64,000 bases of DNA from CAYFSS01 sp964345975 (GCA_964345975.1 CAYFSS010000001.1:62001-126000); one strand, 5' to 3'. Counted from the first letter of the stretch, positions 26,084 through 34,815 are shown. The notes: a model not told the origin generated them from the sequence alone. Translations and numbers: made by a program.

Positions 26084-26566
26084 TTAGCTTGGAAGACCGA
26101 TCTCCAAAATCTTGAATTTCTTCATGCCTCTAGGCGTCGTCACTTGGATGATCTCGCCTTTACGACGTCCCAAGATCGCCTGACCAACCGGTGAATCCTG
26201 AGAAATATGGCGGCGGAAAATATCCTCTTCCTTCGCATTCACGACGGTATAGTCTTCGACTTTACCCTTCTCGAGGTCTTCCAGTTTTACCTTTGCACCG
26301 AGCGTCACTTTATTGCGACTAATATCGGACTGCTCGATGACACGAGCATTCTTGAGAATGTGTTCAATCTCATGGATGCGTTGTTCGTTCTCACTCTGAG
26401 CTTGTTTTGCATCATCATATTCCGAGTTTTCAGAGAGATCTCCAAACGAAAGAGCTTCACGGATTCTCTCACCGATTTCCGTACGATCTTTGACCTTACG
26501 GCGCTCTAGTTCTTCACGCAAAGCATCTATTCCGGATTGTGTCATTTCAAAAATTTCAACAGGCAA
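26084..26566 (-). CDS. greA: Transcription elongation factor GreA
   Basis: GreA rescues backtracked RNA polymerase by stimulating transcript cleavage. The 160-residue product has the N-terminal coiled coil with the tip acidic pair region SFGDLSENSEYDDAKQAQ and the C-terminal FKBP-like domain ending SPVGQAILGRRKGEIIQV. The open frame reaches 26584, but AGGAGG lies inside its third and fourth codons and points to a TTG at 26564-26566 (six-base spacing). That gives a length close to the usual 157-158, so I take TTG. Confidence 0.92.
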   Translation of the reverse strand: MPVEIFEMTQSGIDALREELERRKVKDRTEIGERIREALSFGDLSENSEYDDAKQAQSENEQRIHEIEHILKNARVIEQSDISRNKVTLGAKVKLEDLEKGKVEDYTVVNAKEEDIFRRHISQDSPVGQAILGRRKGEIIQVTTPRGMKKFKILEIGLPS

Positions 26567-26935
26567 AGGATACCTCCTAAACATCAGGGCATGACTGAGT
26601 ATTCATTGCAATCGAGTTAATTAGAACTCGAATAAATCGTCCCATAGGAATGTCTGTGCAAGTTTAGCACACAACCTAGGAAGCGCGACACTCTGATGCA
26701 GCATTATATCTTATATAAGCACGTTAGCTATGGTGCACATCAAATTTTGTGTCAATAATGGAGGCCACGATGATTTGAAGCGCAACCTTCAGTTTGAATA
26801 TTCTTAACGGGATGGTTTAAATGAGTAAGACTTGCGAATCAGGTTTGAGGCTCGCCGGTTGTAGTTCATTCATTAAATGTTAAGCTCAAGTTGTAACGTC
26901 TACTTACGTCTTAATTCCTTAAGGAAGGGGTTGCT
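26567..26935. other. Divergent promoter region between greA and the TSUP gene
   Basis: These 369 bases separate greA (minus) from the transporter gene (plus). They contain an inverted repeat at 26612-26631 and no supported gene. No terminator or RNA structure is apparent to me. Confidence 0.6.
26612..26631. promoter_or_regulatory. Inverted repeat 45 bases upstream of greA
   Basis: TCGAGTT-AATTAG-AACTCGA has exact 7-base arms. It lies upstream of the greA start and could be an operator or a 5' UTR hairpin. No protein partner is evident. Confidence 0.45.
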
Positions 26936-27730
26936 ATGGCTGTCATCTTTTTTGCCATTGCTTTTATAGCTTCTATAGCAGGAGCTATTACAGGGGTCGG
27001 TGGAGGCATCATTATCAAGCCGGTCATCGATGCAACGAACCTCCTCCAACCTGCTCAAGTGAACTTCCTATCCGGCAATGCCGTCTTGGCCATGACGATC
27101 GTCTCTTTGGCACAAAACTTCATCAAGAAAGGTGAAAAGATTGACTGGAGTAGAAGCCTTTTCCTGTCGATCGGTGCAGCCGCCGGTGGCCTCATTGGAG
27201 GTCAAGCCTTCAAGTCGATCCTCCGTCTATTCCCGAATGCGCTCATCGTCAAACTGATCCAATCCGTCATCCTTCTCTTGATGACGGTTTCTGTGCTGAT
27301 CTATGTGCGAAACAAACATCGCATTCGTTCCAAAGACATCAACAATCCGATCATCTCCACCCTGCTCGGCATCATCCTAGGATTTATCTCTGCTTTCTTG
27401 GGGATTGGCGGCGGACCATTAAACATTGCCTTCTTGTATTATTTCTTTAGCATGGGCCCCAAGAAAGCCGCCATTAACTCCTTACTCGTGATCTTCTTTT
27501 CCCAGATCTTCAATCTCGGCAATTCAATTGTGCGCAACAGTGTACCTGCATTCGATCCATGGAATCTTGCCCTAATGGCCATTGGAGCAGTTGCCGGAGC
27601 CATGATCGGCAGAGCTACTTCATCGCGAATCAGAGAATCCCAGGTCGATAAGTTCTTTCAAAGCTTCTTGCTGCTCATCTCTCTTATTAATGTGTATAAC
27701 ATCGTCACTACAGTCGTCTCGCTCACGTGA
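26936..27730 (+). CDS. TSUP (TauE/SafE) family membrane transporter
   Basis: A 264-residue, eight-to-nine-segment membrane protein of the sulfite/organosulfonate exporter family. The two repeated halves both carry the family glycine motif: GAITGVGGGIIIKPVI at the start and FLGIGGGPLNIAFLYYFFSMGPKKAAINSLLVIF at residue 155. The substrate is usually unknown for homologues and may be a sulfur compound or other anion. The ATG has AAGGAAGG upstream. It is the only plus-strand gene in the first 43 kb, standing alone between greA and pirin. Confidence 0.85.
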   Translation: MAVIFFAIAFIASIAGAITGVGGGIIIKPVIDATNLLQPAQVNFLSGNAVLAMTIVSLAQNFIKKGEKIDWSRSLFLSIGAAAGGLIGGQAFKSILRLFPNALIVKLIQSVILLLMTVSVLIYVRNKHRIRSKDINNPIISTLLGIILGFISAFLGIGGGPLNIAFLYYFFSMGPKKAAINSLLVIFFSQIFNLGNSIVRNSVPAFDPWNLALMAIGAVAGAMIGRATSSRIRESQVDKFFQSFLLLISLINVYNIVTTVVSLT

Positions 27731-27764
27731 TGAACCTCTCGCGTTCTTCTCATGTCTGTGACGC

Positions 27765-27796
27765 ATTGGAGATTCCTTGAATTGGAGATTCCTTGA
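27765..27796. repeat. Exact 16-bp tandem duplication downstream of the TSUP gene
   Basis: ATTGGAGATTCCTTGA occurs twice in direct succession in the gap after the transporter stop codon. It looks like a slippage duplication in non-coding DNA. Confidence 0.85.
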
Positions 27797-27841
27797 ACCT
27801 AACGTAGTCCATTAGCGCACGAAACAAACCTCAAGATGTGA

Positions 27842-27878
27842 AATGCCCTGTAAACCGAAGATTGGCTTACAGGGCATT
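27842..27878. terminator. Bidirectional hairpin between the TSUP and pirin genes
   Basis: AATGCCCTGTAA pairs with TTACAGGGCATT around a 13-base loop. It lies between convergent genes and can serve both. Confidence 0.7.
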
Positions 27879-27900
27879 CATGAATTTGCGAAACTATTGT

Positions 27901-28746
27901 CTACAGATCGTAGTCAACTTCTTCACGGATAAAATGACCGGTTCTCAGGTCGACGAACGCCTGCTCTAGTTCCTCCGTCGTATTCATAACGATAGGACCA
28001 CCCCAGGCAATCGGCTCATCAAGACGCTTGGACGAAACATAGAGAATCTGTGCAGGACCATTTTCAGCCTTCAACGTTACGCTGTTACCTTCCGAAAGTT
28101 TTGCGGCTGTTTTCTCAGGAACCTGATCCCCTTCGACCGAAATTTCACCCAAAAGCGTGAAGACCATCAAAGAATCATCGGTTTCCGTCGGGAGCGTTAA
28201 GGAAGCACCTTCTTCAAGATGAATATCGTAATAAGTTAAAGGTTGATACTGCGCTTCATAGCCTTTAATGTCTTCGTATTCACCGGCGATGACACGGAGG
28301 AATCCACCCTCGAATTCAACCTCTTGGATATCATCACGACGGATCGCATGATAATTAGGTTTCACCATCTTGTACTTCTGAGGGAGGTTCAACCAAAGCT
28401 GAACGCCGAGCATACGCTCAGATTCCGGAAGCATTTCTTCATGCATGATGCCGGAACCTGCGGTCATCCACTGCACTTCTCCGTCAGAAATCTCATCGTG
28501 ATTCCCGATGGAATCTTTATGGACCATTCTTCCCTTCCAAAGATAGCTAATCGTCTCAATCCCGCGATGCGGATGAAGCGGGAAACCGGCACGATACTTC
28601 TCAGGATCTGTGCTGTCAAAGGAGTCAAGCATTAAGAGCGGGTCATAGGCATCCGTTGTACGACCACCTAACACACGAACGAGGTGAACACCGGCACCGT
28701 CTGTCGTCTCATAGCCTTGAACCTGTTGAATAATGGCACGATTCAT
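27901..28746 (-). CDS. Pirin family protein
   Basis: A 281-residue bicupin. The N-terminal cupin has HPHRGIETISYLWKGRMVHKDSIGNHDEISDGEVQWMTAGSGIMHEEMLPE with the metal-binding His residues, and a second, weaker cupin follows with ASLTLPTETDDSLMVFTLLGEISVEG. Bacterial pirins have reported quercetinase activity or regulatory roles; the substrate here is unknown. The start ATG is preceded by AAAGG about eleven bases away. It has its own promoter-like region and does not belong to an obvious operon. Confidence 0.9.
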   Translation of the reverse strand: MNRAIIQQVQGYETTDGAGVHLVRVLGGRTTDAYDPLLMLDSFDSTDPEKYRAGFPLHPHRGIETISYLWKGRMVHKDSIGNHDEISDGEVQWMTAGSGIMHEEMLPESERMLGVQLWLNLPQKYKMVKPNYHAIRRDDIQEVEFEGGFLRVIAGEYEDIKGYEAQYQPLTYYDIHLEEGASLTLPTETDDSLMVFTLLGEISVEGDQVPEKTAAKLSEGNSVTLKAENGPAQILYVSSKRLDEPIAWGGPIVMNTTEELEQAFVDLRTGHFIREEVDYDL

Positions 28747-28874
28747 AAATCTATAATCCTTTCTGCCATAAACAAAATATTCTAATATAATACGCTGTTT
28801 CTTGATTTATAGCTGTCCACCAAAATTTAGCAAGATCACAGCTAAGGTTGACGAGTGAAATCGTTGGCTACTTC

Positions 28875-29477
28875 TCAACTTACCGCCCGATACCGTGGCC
28901 GTTTCTCAGCTTCTCCCTTCAGCTGCAATTCATACCGTTTAGCACCCCAAAGCATAGAGAAGTAATTAAGCGTCGCTGTTGTCGAAAAACCACAAGCACA
29001 TCGGAAATTCGGGTCTTGCTTCAAACTGTCCGGATTAAGCGCGCCACAAGCAGAGCACTGGCGATCGAGCGGACAGTAATCAGAAACGGGCTGTAAGTCT
29101 ATTCCCTCTTCTCTTGCCCATTTCTCCAGCTCCGATTGAGCCTGATGAATATTAAATCTTGCATACTTTGACTTTTGATAAACCAAGATGCTCGTCCTTG
29201 AACGATAAGGGTTGATGCATTCATCCCATTCTATAGAACTTTGCGGCAAGGCTTGATCTTCGATCCAAGAAAAACGTGGTTTGATATTCGACGTGGCATG
29301 AAGAGGCGAAGGAGAGCTCTGGTGGGCTTTTGGATACAAAAGCAAATGGGCTTCCGTAACTGCCAGAAATACCCGTTGATTCTTGAGTCTTAGAAAGAGC
29401 GCATCTCCTCGAGTCGGCTTACGACCCTTGTGAAGGTGAGGGCGCAATCTCTTTAAATCTATTAGAACGTTTTGCAT
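28875..29477 (-). CDS. Unrecognised protein with C-terminal zinc ribbon
   Basis: A 200-residue protein I do not recognise. It begins MQNVLIDLKRLRPHLHKGRKPTRGDALFLRLKNQRVFLAV, and about residues 140-175 form a probable zinc ribbon (CSACG near residue 146, then a CxC-type pair CACG about 14 residues on). The pattern resembles the zinc ribbon at the end of IS605-type OrfB proteins, but the rest does not. The ATG has GGAGGAG eight bases upstream, which supports a real gene. It is flanked by pirin and the DUF1667 gene without tight linkage. Confidence 0.55.
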   Translation of the reverse strand: MQNVLIDLKRLRPHLHKGRKPTRGDALFLRLKNQRVFLAVTEAHLLLYPKAHQSSPSPLHATSNIKPRFSWIEDQALPQSSIEWDECINPYRSRTSILVYQKSKYARFNIHQAQSELEKWAREEGIDLQPVSDYCPLDRQCSACGALNPDSLKQDPNFRCACGFSTTATLNYFSMLWGAKRYELQLKGEAEKRPRYRAVS

Positions 29478-29548
29478 TTTGGACTCCTCCTCTTAGAGCC
29501 CAATTGTAGGACGAGCTTGATTGACAGCAGACCGTGAATTACGACAAA

Positions 29549-29917
29549 TTAAGCCGTTTCATCTCGCGCCAAGAGAGTTCTGGTTGCAATGAGATTTGCA
29601 CCCGTTCCTGCTACATTCGCTAATACACGATCACCCATGTGGATTGGGGCACGAAGGACGACTGATTTTGAAGCATCGACGACCTCTTGCATCATCTCTT
29701 TGGGGATAGGTTCAGACGTCTTTACAGGACAGCGCAAGACATCGCTCCCGATGATTTTCATAGAACTAGTCACCGTCCGCATGGGAGCCTTGGCTTCTTG
29801 CTTGCCATAGGGAATACCCCGCGGGCAAGCATTTCCTGTAACTTCATAATCCCGGGAACTGTCAACTCTTAAGCGACAACCTCGGGGGCAAACAATACAA
29901 ACAAATTCATGGATCAT
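29549..29917 (-). CDS. DUF1667 protein, third component of the glycerol-3-phosphate oxidation module
   Basis: A 122-residue protein with a cysteine cluster, IVCPRGCRLRV and NACPRGIPYG (CxxCPRGC and a further Cys), fitting an iron-sulfur site. These DUF1667 proteins are found next to GlpA-like and NAD(P)/FAD oxidoreductase genes in clostridia and Thermotoga. The role is inferred from the neighbours, as an electron-transfer subunit like GlpC. The ATG follows AGGAG by six bases, 23 bases after the upstream gene. It is the last gene of the glp cluster. Confidence 0.8.
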   Translation of the reverse strand: MIHEFVCIVCPRGCRLRVDSSRDYEVTGNACPRGIPYGKQEAKAPMRTVTSSMKIIGSDVLRCPVKTSEPIPKEMMQEVVDASKSVVLRAPIHMGDRVLANVAGTGANLIATRTLLARDETA

Positions 29918-29940
29918 CCTAAACTCCTACGCCTTTAGCT

Positions 29941-31221
29941 CTACGTTCCTATGTATGGTTCCATGCTGATTACAATGGACGATTGATCTTCAGCATGTTC
30001 CAGTAGCTTGCCGGGGATCATAATCGTTTGCATTTCGCCGGGCGTGACAAAAGCTCTACGGTATTGTGCTATGACCTCTTGTCCACTGCCGCTTCGAACA
30101 ACGATCACTTGATCATTCGCCGTATGCGTCACACGAAAACGAACGGTCAAGCCTCTTTCCAGATCCTCCCGATGAATCTTCTGAGGAACGGAGTATCGAA
30201 TCCCACGCCCCACCGTTAGATCGATCACCTCGGATGACTCGGGTTGTTCCAAGACATAACGTGCAGCGGCTGCACCTGCCAATTCAGCTTCTTCCGAGAC
30301 GTGATCGACAAGGTCATGAATGTGAAGCACATTACCGCAAGCAAAGATACCTCCCACCGAGGTTTGATAAAGGTTATCAACGATCGGTCCTTGCGTCCTT
30401 TGATCCAGAGCTACCCCGGCATCGCGCGAGAGTTCATTTTCAGGGATTAGGCCGACACTCAAAAGAAGCGTATCGCATGAGATCGTTCGCTCAGTTCCCG
30501 GAATCGGTTTGAGTTGCAAGTCTACTTGGGCAATCTCTACCGCTTCAATCCGGTGTCGTCCGATAATTCTTGTCACGGTATGAGATAGCAACAAAGGTAT
30601 TTCAAAGTCCTCAAGACATTGGACGATGTTTCGTGTTAATCCACCCGGCGTATCCATAATCTCTACACAGGCATGGACTTTTGCACCTTCGTAAGCCATG
30701 CGGCGAGCCATGATGAGGCCGATGTCCCCGCTCCCCAAGATTACGACATCACGCCCTACCTCCATGCCCTCAAGATTGACATAGCGTTGTGCCGCCCCCG
30801 CAGTCATAACGCCAGCAGGTCTAGTCCCAAGCGTGCCAATCGCACCTCGAGTTCTTTCGCGTGAGCCCATGGCAAGAATAACGGCCGTCGCTTGAATCTT
30901 TTCAAAGCCATGGCTCGGACTCACAATCGTCACGATGCGATCCTCGCTCAACGAAAGCACCATGCTATCGATTCTAAGTTCGATCTCACGCTCATGGAAC
31001 ATCTCGATGTAACGTTCGGCATACTCAGGTCCTGTGAATTCTTCTTTGAACTTATGGAGACCAAACCCATTATGGATGCATTGATTCAAGATCCCACCTA
31101 GGGCACGATCTCGCTCAATGAGCAATATCTCTCGTAAGCCTGCATCGTAAGCTGCAATTGCGGCGGCCAAACCTGCGGGACCACCCCCGATTATGACTAA
31201 CTGTCTTGTCTCATGCTTCAA
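29941..31221 (-). CDS. FAD/NAD(P)-dependent oxidoreductase of the glycerol-3-phosphate module
   Basis: A two-dinucleotide-fold flavoprotein: LVIIGGGPAGLAAAIAAYDAGL (FAD), VVILGSGDIGLIMARRMAYEGA (NAD) and the late FAD motif GGIFACGNVLHIHDLVDHV. ILNQCIHNGFGLHKFKEEFTGPEYAERY is typical of the family next to GlpA. I choose TTG at 31219-31221: GAGGA is five bases upstream, and the alternative start at 31299 would add 26 unconserved residues that overlap the upstream gene. With TTG the protein is 426 residues and overlaps the GlpA-like gene by about ten bases. It probably passes electrons from the GlpA-like protein, but the acceptor is unknown. Confidence 0.85.
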   Translation of the reverse strand: MKHETRQLVIIGGGPAGLAAAIAAYDAGLREILLIERDRALGGILNQCIHNGFGLHKFKEEFTGPEYAERYIEMFHEREIELRIDSMVLSLSEDRIVTIVSPSHGFEKIQATAVILAMGSRERTRGAIGTLGTRPAGVMTAGAAQRYVNLEGMEVGRDVVILGSGDIGLIMARRMAYEGAKVHACVEIMDTPGGLTRNIVQCLEDFEIPLLLSHTVTRIIGRHRIEAVEIAQVDLQLKPIPGTERTISCDTLLLSVGLIPENELSRDAGVALDQRTQGPIVDNLYQTSVGGIFACGNVLHIHDLVDHVSEEAELAGAAAARYVLEQPESSEVIDLTVGRGIRYSVPQKIHREDLERGLTVRFRVTHTANDQVIVVRSGSGQEVIAQYRRAFVTPGEMQTIMIPGKLLEHAEDQSSIVISMEPYIGT

Positions 31222-32677
31222 CTTGGTCCTCACTCTCCGAACTCTCCGACCGATTAACGCCCAGTACAACGTACGAACCACGTCTGTCTTGCAAAACATC
31301 CTCTGCCTTTAAACCAAGATGCTTTCGCATGAGCTCATGCACTCTAGGGCCACAGAAGCCCCCCTGACATCTCCCCAATCCAGCCCCGGTCCGACGCTTC
31401 ACAGCATCGATAGACTGCGGTGGAATGGGTGATTGAAATGACTCTAGAATCTCACCCTCCGTGATCGTTTGACAGCGACAGATGACACGACCATAGCTTG
31501 GGTTTTGCTCGATCAAATCGGCCTGTTCTTCTTCAGACAGATCGGCGAAATGGATAACCTCTCGCGTGCCATCCCAGATTTCCTTTGCTTGGAGCTCGAG
31601 GCCGGCCTTGGCAAATTGTTCGATCGCGTAGTCGGCAATCGCTGGACCGGAGGCTAAACCCGGCGACTTGATGGCTGCTAAATCAAAGAATCTAGGGGCT
31701 GCCCAATCGAGGTGGAATTCATCGATCAACTGATTGGCTCTCACGCCTGAAAAATTTCTGATGTTCTCTCGGAAACGAAGATTTTGCACAGACTTCCTAG
31801 CTTTCTGAGCAACCTCAGATAGGCCAAGTACTGATGACTCCGTATTCTCACCGTCTGCAATCCTCTCGGCGTTAGGCCCAATTAGAGTATTGCCATGAAC
31901 CGTAGGTGTGACTAAGACGCCTTTCGTAATAGGTGAAGGGCTTTGAAATAGTACACGTCTTGGTTTAGGTTCTACCGCATGATCCAGGAGGTAATACTCA
32001 CCTCGCGTTGGGACAAGGGTGAAAGCCGGTTCGGCAACCATATTGTGGATGATCTCGGCTCCATGTCCTGCGGCATTTGCAATATAGCGAGTCGAATACT
32101 CACCTTCCTGAGTTTTAATCGTCCAGTGATCACCTTGCTCATCTTCTTGAATATTCGTCACTTCAGCATTGAGCTTTAAGGTAACCCCTTCTCGTACAGC
32201 AACCTCCGCTAATGCAAGACAAATATCCCATGGCAGGACAATGGCAGCGGACGGAGCATAGAGCGAAGCAACAACATCCGGATTGACCGTCGGTTCTTGT
32301 TCTATCGTCTCGCTTCGATTTAGGATCTGAAGACCTTCAACACCATTTTTCACACCACGTTCGAATAAAGCTTCTATCGCATGCTTATCTTGATCATTGA
32401 AGGCAAGCACTAAGGAACCAACTCGTTCGTAGTAGGCGTTTAGTTTTCTACATAACTCAGGGTACTTTCTACTACCTTTGAGATTAAGCTCTGCCATCAA
32501 ACTCCCCGGTACAGGATCATAGCCGGCGTGAATAATGGCGCTGTTAGCTCTCGTAGCACCTAAGGAGACATCGTTTTCCTTCTCAAGCCAAAGGATGTTC
32601 AAATCATAACGTGATAACTCATACGCCAGATTAGCTCCGGTTATTCCTGCCCCGATAATAGCAATATCGTAAATCAT
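31211..32677 (-). CDS. GlpA-like FAD oxidoreductase with BFD-like [2Fe-2S] C-terminus
   Basis: A 488-residue enzyme of the DAO/glycerol-3-phosphate dehydrogenase family: YDIAIIGAGITGANLAYELSRYDL at the N-terminus and a substrate-binding region with NSAIIHAGYDPVPGSLMAEL. The last about 100 residues have VICRCQTITEGEI and GRCQGGFCGPRV, four cysteines as in BFD-like [2Fe-2S] domains of GlpA. It probably oxidises sn-glycerol-3-phosphate to dihydroxyacetone phosphate without oxygen. The start overlaps the glpK stop by four bases. Homology to lactate- or hydroxyglutarate-type oxidases in the same fold is a remaining alternative. Confidence 0.88.
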   Translation of the reverse strand: MIYDIAIIGAGITGANLAYELSRYDLNILWLEKENDVSLGATRANSAIIHAGYDPVPGSLMAELNLKGSRKYPELCRKLNAYYERVGSLVLAFNDQDKHAIEALFERGVKNGVEGLQILNRSETIEQEPTVNPDVVASLYAPSAAIVLPWDICLALAEVAVREGVTLKLNAEVTNIQEDEQGDHWTIKTQEGEYSTRYIANAAGHGAEIIHNMVAEPAFTLVPTRGEYYLLDHAVEPKPRRVLFQSPSPITKGVLVTPTVHGNTLIGPNAERIADGENTESSVLGLSEVAQKARKSVQNLRFRENIRNFSGVRANQLIDEFHLDWAAPRFFDLAAIKSPGLASGPAIADYAIEQFAKAGLELQAKEIWDGTREVIHFADLSEEEQADLIEQNPSYGRVICRCQTITEGEILESFQSPIPPQSIDAVKRRTGAGLGRCQGGFCGPRVHELMRKHLGLKAEDVLQDRRGSYVVLGVNRSESSESEDQVEA

Positions 32678-34176
32678 AGTTCTCCCTCAAAGACCCAACC
32701 TCGAGCTCGTTCCACCGCACGTCGCCAACTGTGTTTATGGCGTCTGCGTTCATCTTCGCTCATCTTACTCCCAAAGTATCGCTTGTTTTGTGCCAACGCT
32801 ACGATCTCATCCCTTGACGTCCAAAAGCCACTCAGCAGTCCCGCGCTATAAGCAGCACCCATAAGGGTCGACTCCGTATTGCTTTGGCGTTCAATAGCGA
32901 TATCGCCTAAATCCGCTTGAAACTGCAAGAGGAGATTGTTTTGCGCCGCTCCACCATCTACTTTCAAGGAGTTAAGTTCATAAGGGCTAGCCTCACGCAA
33001 AAGCCCCAGGACATCATCAACTTGAAAAGCAATCGATTCAAGGGCTGCACGCACAATATGCGCTCTTGTAGTGTCTTGCGTCATACCTGTGATGGTTCCT
33101 CTGGCATACGGGTCCCAATAAGGTGCCCCAAGACCTGTAAAAGCCGGTACAAAATAGACACCCCCACTATTCTTTACCGATAAGGCAAGACTCTCAGACT
33201 GAGCTGATGATTCGATGATGCCCAATTTGTCTCGCATCCACTGCACAACGGATCCGGCTATAAAGACTGAACCTTCCAGTGCATAGGTATTCTTGCCTCC
33301 CAGATTCCAAGCTACCGTAGTGACTAGACCTGAATCCGAAAAGATCGGCTCATTACCGATATTGACCAAGAAGAAAGCGCCTGTCCCATAGGTATTCTTT
33401 GCCGAACCCGGAGCAAAACATTGCTGTCCAAAGAGAGCTGCCTGCTGATCCCCTAGACCCGGGGCCATGGGAATCTCCGCGCCATAAAGCGATGCATCGA
33501 CCTGGCCGATCCATACATCGTGTGAGACGATCTTCGGAAGCATAGACCTTGGGATATTGAACAATTGCAACAACTCTTCATCCCAGGTCATCGTTTCTAA
33601 GTGATAAAGCATCGTCCTCGAAGCGTTGGAGTGATCTGTCGCATGAACCTTGCCTTTGGACAGTTGCCATAAGATCCACGTATCGACAGTGCCAAAACGA
33701 AGTTCGCCGGCTTCAGCTCGTTCTCTTGCTCCGGAGACATGATCCAGAATCCATTGAATCTTGGTTGCACTAAAGTAGGCGTCGATGACCAGACCGGTCT
33801 TCATACGAATACGCTCAGCTTCACCTTGTTCCTTAAGTTCTTCGCATTTCTTAGCTGTACGACGACATTGCCAAACAATAGCAGGATAAATCGGCTGACC
33901 TTCTTGATCCCAAACAATGACGGTCTCGCGTTGATTTGCTAACCCTAGCGCACTGATAGCATCAGCTTCTACTTTTCCTAAATTCAAGCACTCTCGAATA
34001 AGCTTAAATGTGACATCACGAATCTCGAGGGGGTCTTCTTCAACCCAGCCGTCATGTGGGTAACTTTGATGGATCTCCTGTTGCGCTAGTTGAACGATAT
34101 TTCCGGCCTTATCCACTAAAGCTGCTCTTACACTCGTAGTTCCTAAGTCTAGTGCGAGGATATATTCTTTTTCCAT
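32674..34176 (-). CDS. glpK: Glycerol kinase
   Basis: GlpK phosphorylates glycerol to sn-glycerol-3-phosphate. The 500 residues equal the usual length. The FGGY fold shows ILALDLGTTSVRAALVDKAG at the N-terminus, the substrate-region RRTAKKCEEL and DHSNASRTMLYHL, and the adenosine site LKVDGGAAQNN. The ATG at 34176 has AAAGG about nine bases upstream. It is first in an operon with the GlpA-like, FAD and DUF1667 genes, overlapping the next gene by four bases. A GlpR-like operator lies about 100 bases upstream. No glycerol facilitator is in the window. Confidence 0.97.
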   Translation of the reverse strand: MEKEYILALDLGTTSVRAALVDKAGNIVQLAQQEIHQSYPHDGWVEEDPLEIRDVTFKLIRECLNLGKVEADAISALGLANQRETVIVWDQEGQPIYPAIVWQCRRTAKKCEELKEQGEAERIRMKTGLVIDAYFSATKIQWILDHVSGARERAEAGELRFGTVDTWILWQLSKGKVHATDHSNASRTMLYHLETMTWDEELLQLFNIPRSMLPKIVSHDVWIGQVDASLYGAEIPMAPGLGDQQAALFGQQCFAPGSAKNTYGTGAFFLVNIGNEPIFSDSGLVTTVAWNLGGKNTYALEGSVFIAGSVVQWMRDKLGIIESSAQSESLALSVKNSGGVYFVPAFTGLGAPYWDPYARGTITGMTQDTTRAHIVRAALESIAFQVDDVLGLLREASPYELNSLKVDGGAAQNNLLLQFQADLGDIAIERQSNTESTLMGAAYSAGLLSGFWTSRDEIVALAQNKRYFGSKMSEDERRRHKHSWRRAVERARGWVFEGEL

Positions 34177-34568
34177 TGGGTCCGACCTTTCAGCATTTAC
34201 TTTTCCTCATTATAGATTAAACAGCGGGAGAGGTTTACCTTATTTCCTAGAAGATCCAGCGTGAAACAAAGTTCGTTAATGAACAACAATCTATGGTTAC
34301 CCAAGATACAAAATGCTGTTTGGATCTAGAGCTAAGGACCCCTTCTCCTATTCAGGTTATACCTTCAGAGATTCAAATTAGTTTACTTATTTAGGGTAAT
34401 AGTTGAGAAAATTATGATCCACGATGCTATAGGTTTCGTTACGCTTCAATGAGCCAAAAGACTGTTTTAGAAACCGTCAAGCTGCCTTATTGGAAGGCAC
34501 TTTGTTTAGTAACATGATCCCTTCTACTTTCATCTGAAGCAATGTGCAAGCGCTACATCACAAAGAAA
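34177..34568. other. glpK upstream region; no gene
   Basis: This gap holds a TATAAT -10-like element at 34209-34214 (minus) and the GlpR-like palindrome at 34268-34287. A partial hairpin lies near 34479. The rest shows nothing I can assign. Confidence 0.55.
34268..34287. promoter_or_regulatory. GlpR-like operator upstream of glpK
   Basis: AAAGTTCGTTAATGAACAAC matches 16 of 20 positions of the E. coli GlpR consensus (WATGTTCGWTAWCGAACATW). The palindromic core is GTTCGTTAATGAAC. It lies about 92-111 bases upstream of the glpK start and about 55 bases upstream of the TATAAT element. DeoR-family regulators related to GlpR use similar sites; no such gene is in the window. Confidence 0.55.
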
Positions 34569-34608
34569 AGCCCCCATAAATGGCGTAAATTAGCCAATTA
34601 TGAGGGTT
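34569..34608 (-). terminator. Terminator after tRNA-Ser(TGA)
   Basis: On the minus strand ACCCTCATAATTGGC pairs with GCCATTTATGGGGGC (bulge at one position), followed by TTTTCTTT. It lies 34 bases past the CCA of tRNA-Ser. Confidence 0.75.
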
Positions 34609-34641
34609 CTTTAAACTTAGTGTTTCCGTCATGAAACCTTA

Positions 34642-34732
34642 TGGCGGAGGAGGTGGGATTCGAACCCACGAGAGGCGTTAACCTCTGCCGGTTTTCAAGA
34701 CCGGTGCCTTCAACCAACTCGACCACTCCTCC
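34642..34732 (-). tRNA. tRNA-Ser (anticodon TGA)
   Basis: A class II tRNA of 91 bases with CCA. Acceptor GGAGGAG/CTCCTCC, anticodon stem CCGGT/ACCGG around CTTGAAA with anticodon TGA, a long variable arm, and T-arm GTGGGTTCGAATCCCAC. Confidence 0.95.
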
Positions 34733-34742
34733 AGGCTTTCAA

Positions 34743-34771
34743 ATACTAGCGACCAAAGAAGAGAAAGTCAA
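34743..34771 (-). promoter_or_regulatory. Promoter of tRNA-Ser(TGA)
   Basis: Minus strand: -35 TTGACT at 34766-34771, -10 TAGTAT at 34743-34748, spacer 17 bases, ten bases from the tRNA 5' end. Confidence 0.65.
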
Positions 34772-34815
34772 TCAAATCATCGCCGAATTTAGACCATTTC
34801 CCCGCAAACAAACCT

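Noticed and set aside
34479..34502. Hairpin TGCCTT-ATTGG-AAGGCA in the glpK upstream region
   Set aside because: Short stem, no T-run directly after it and no gene that it could serve.
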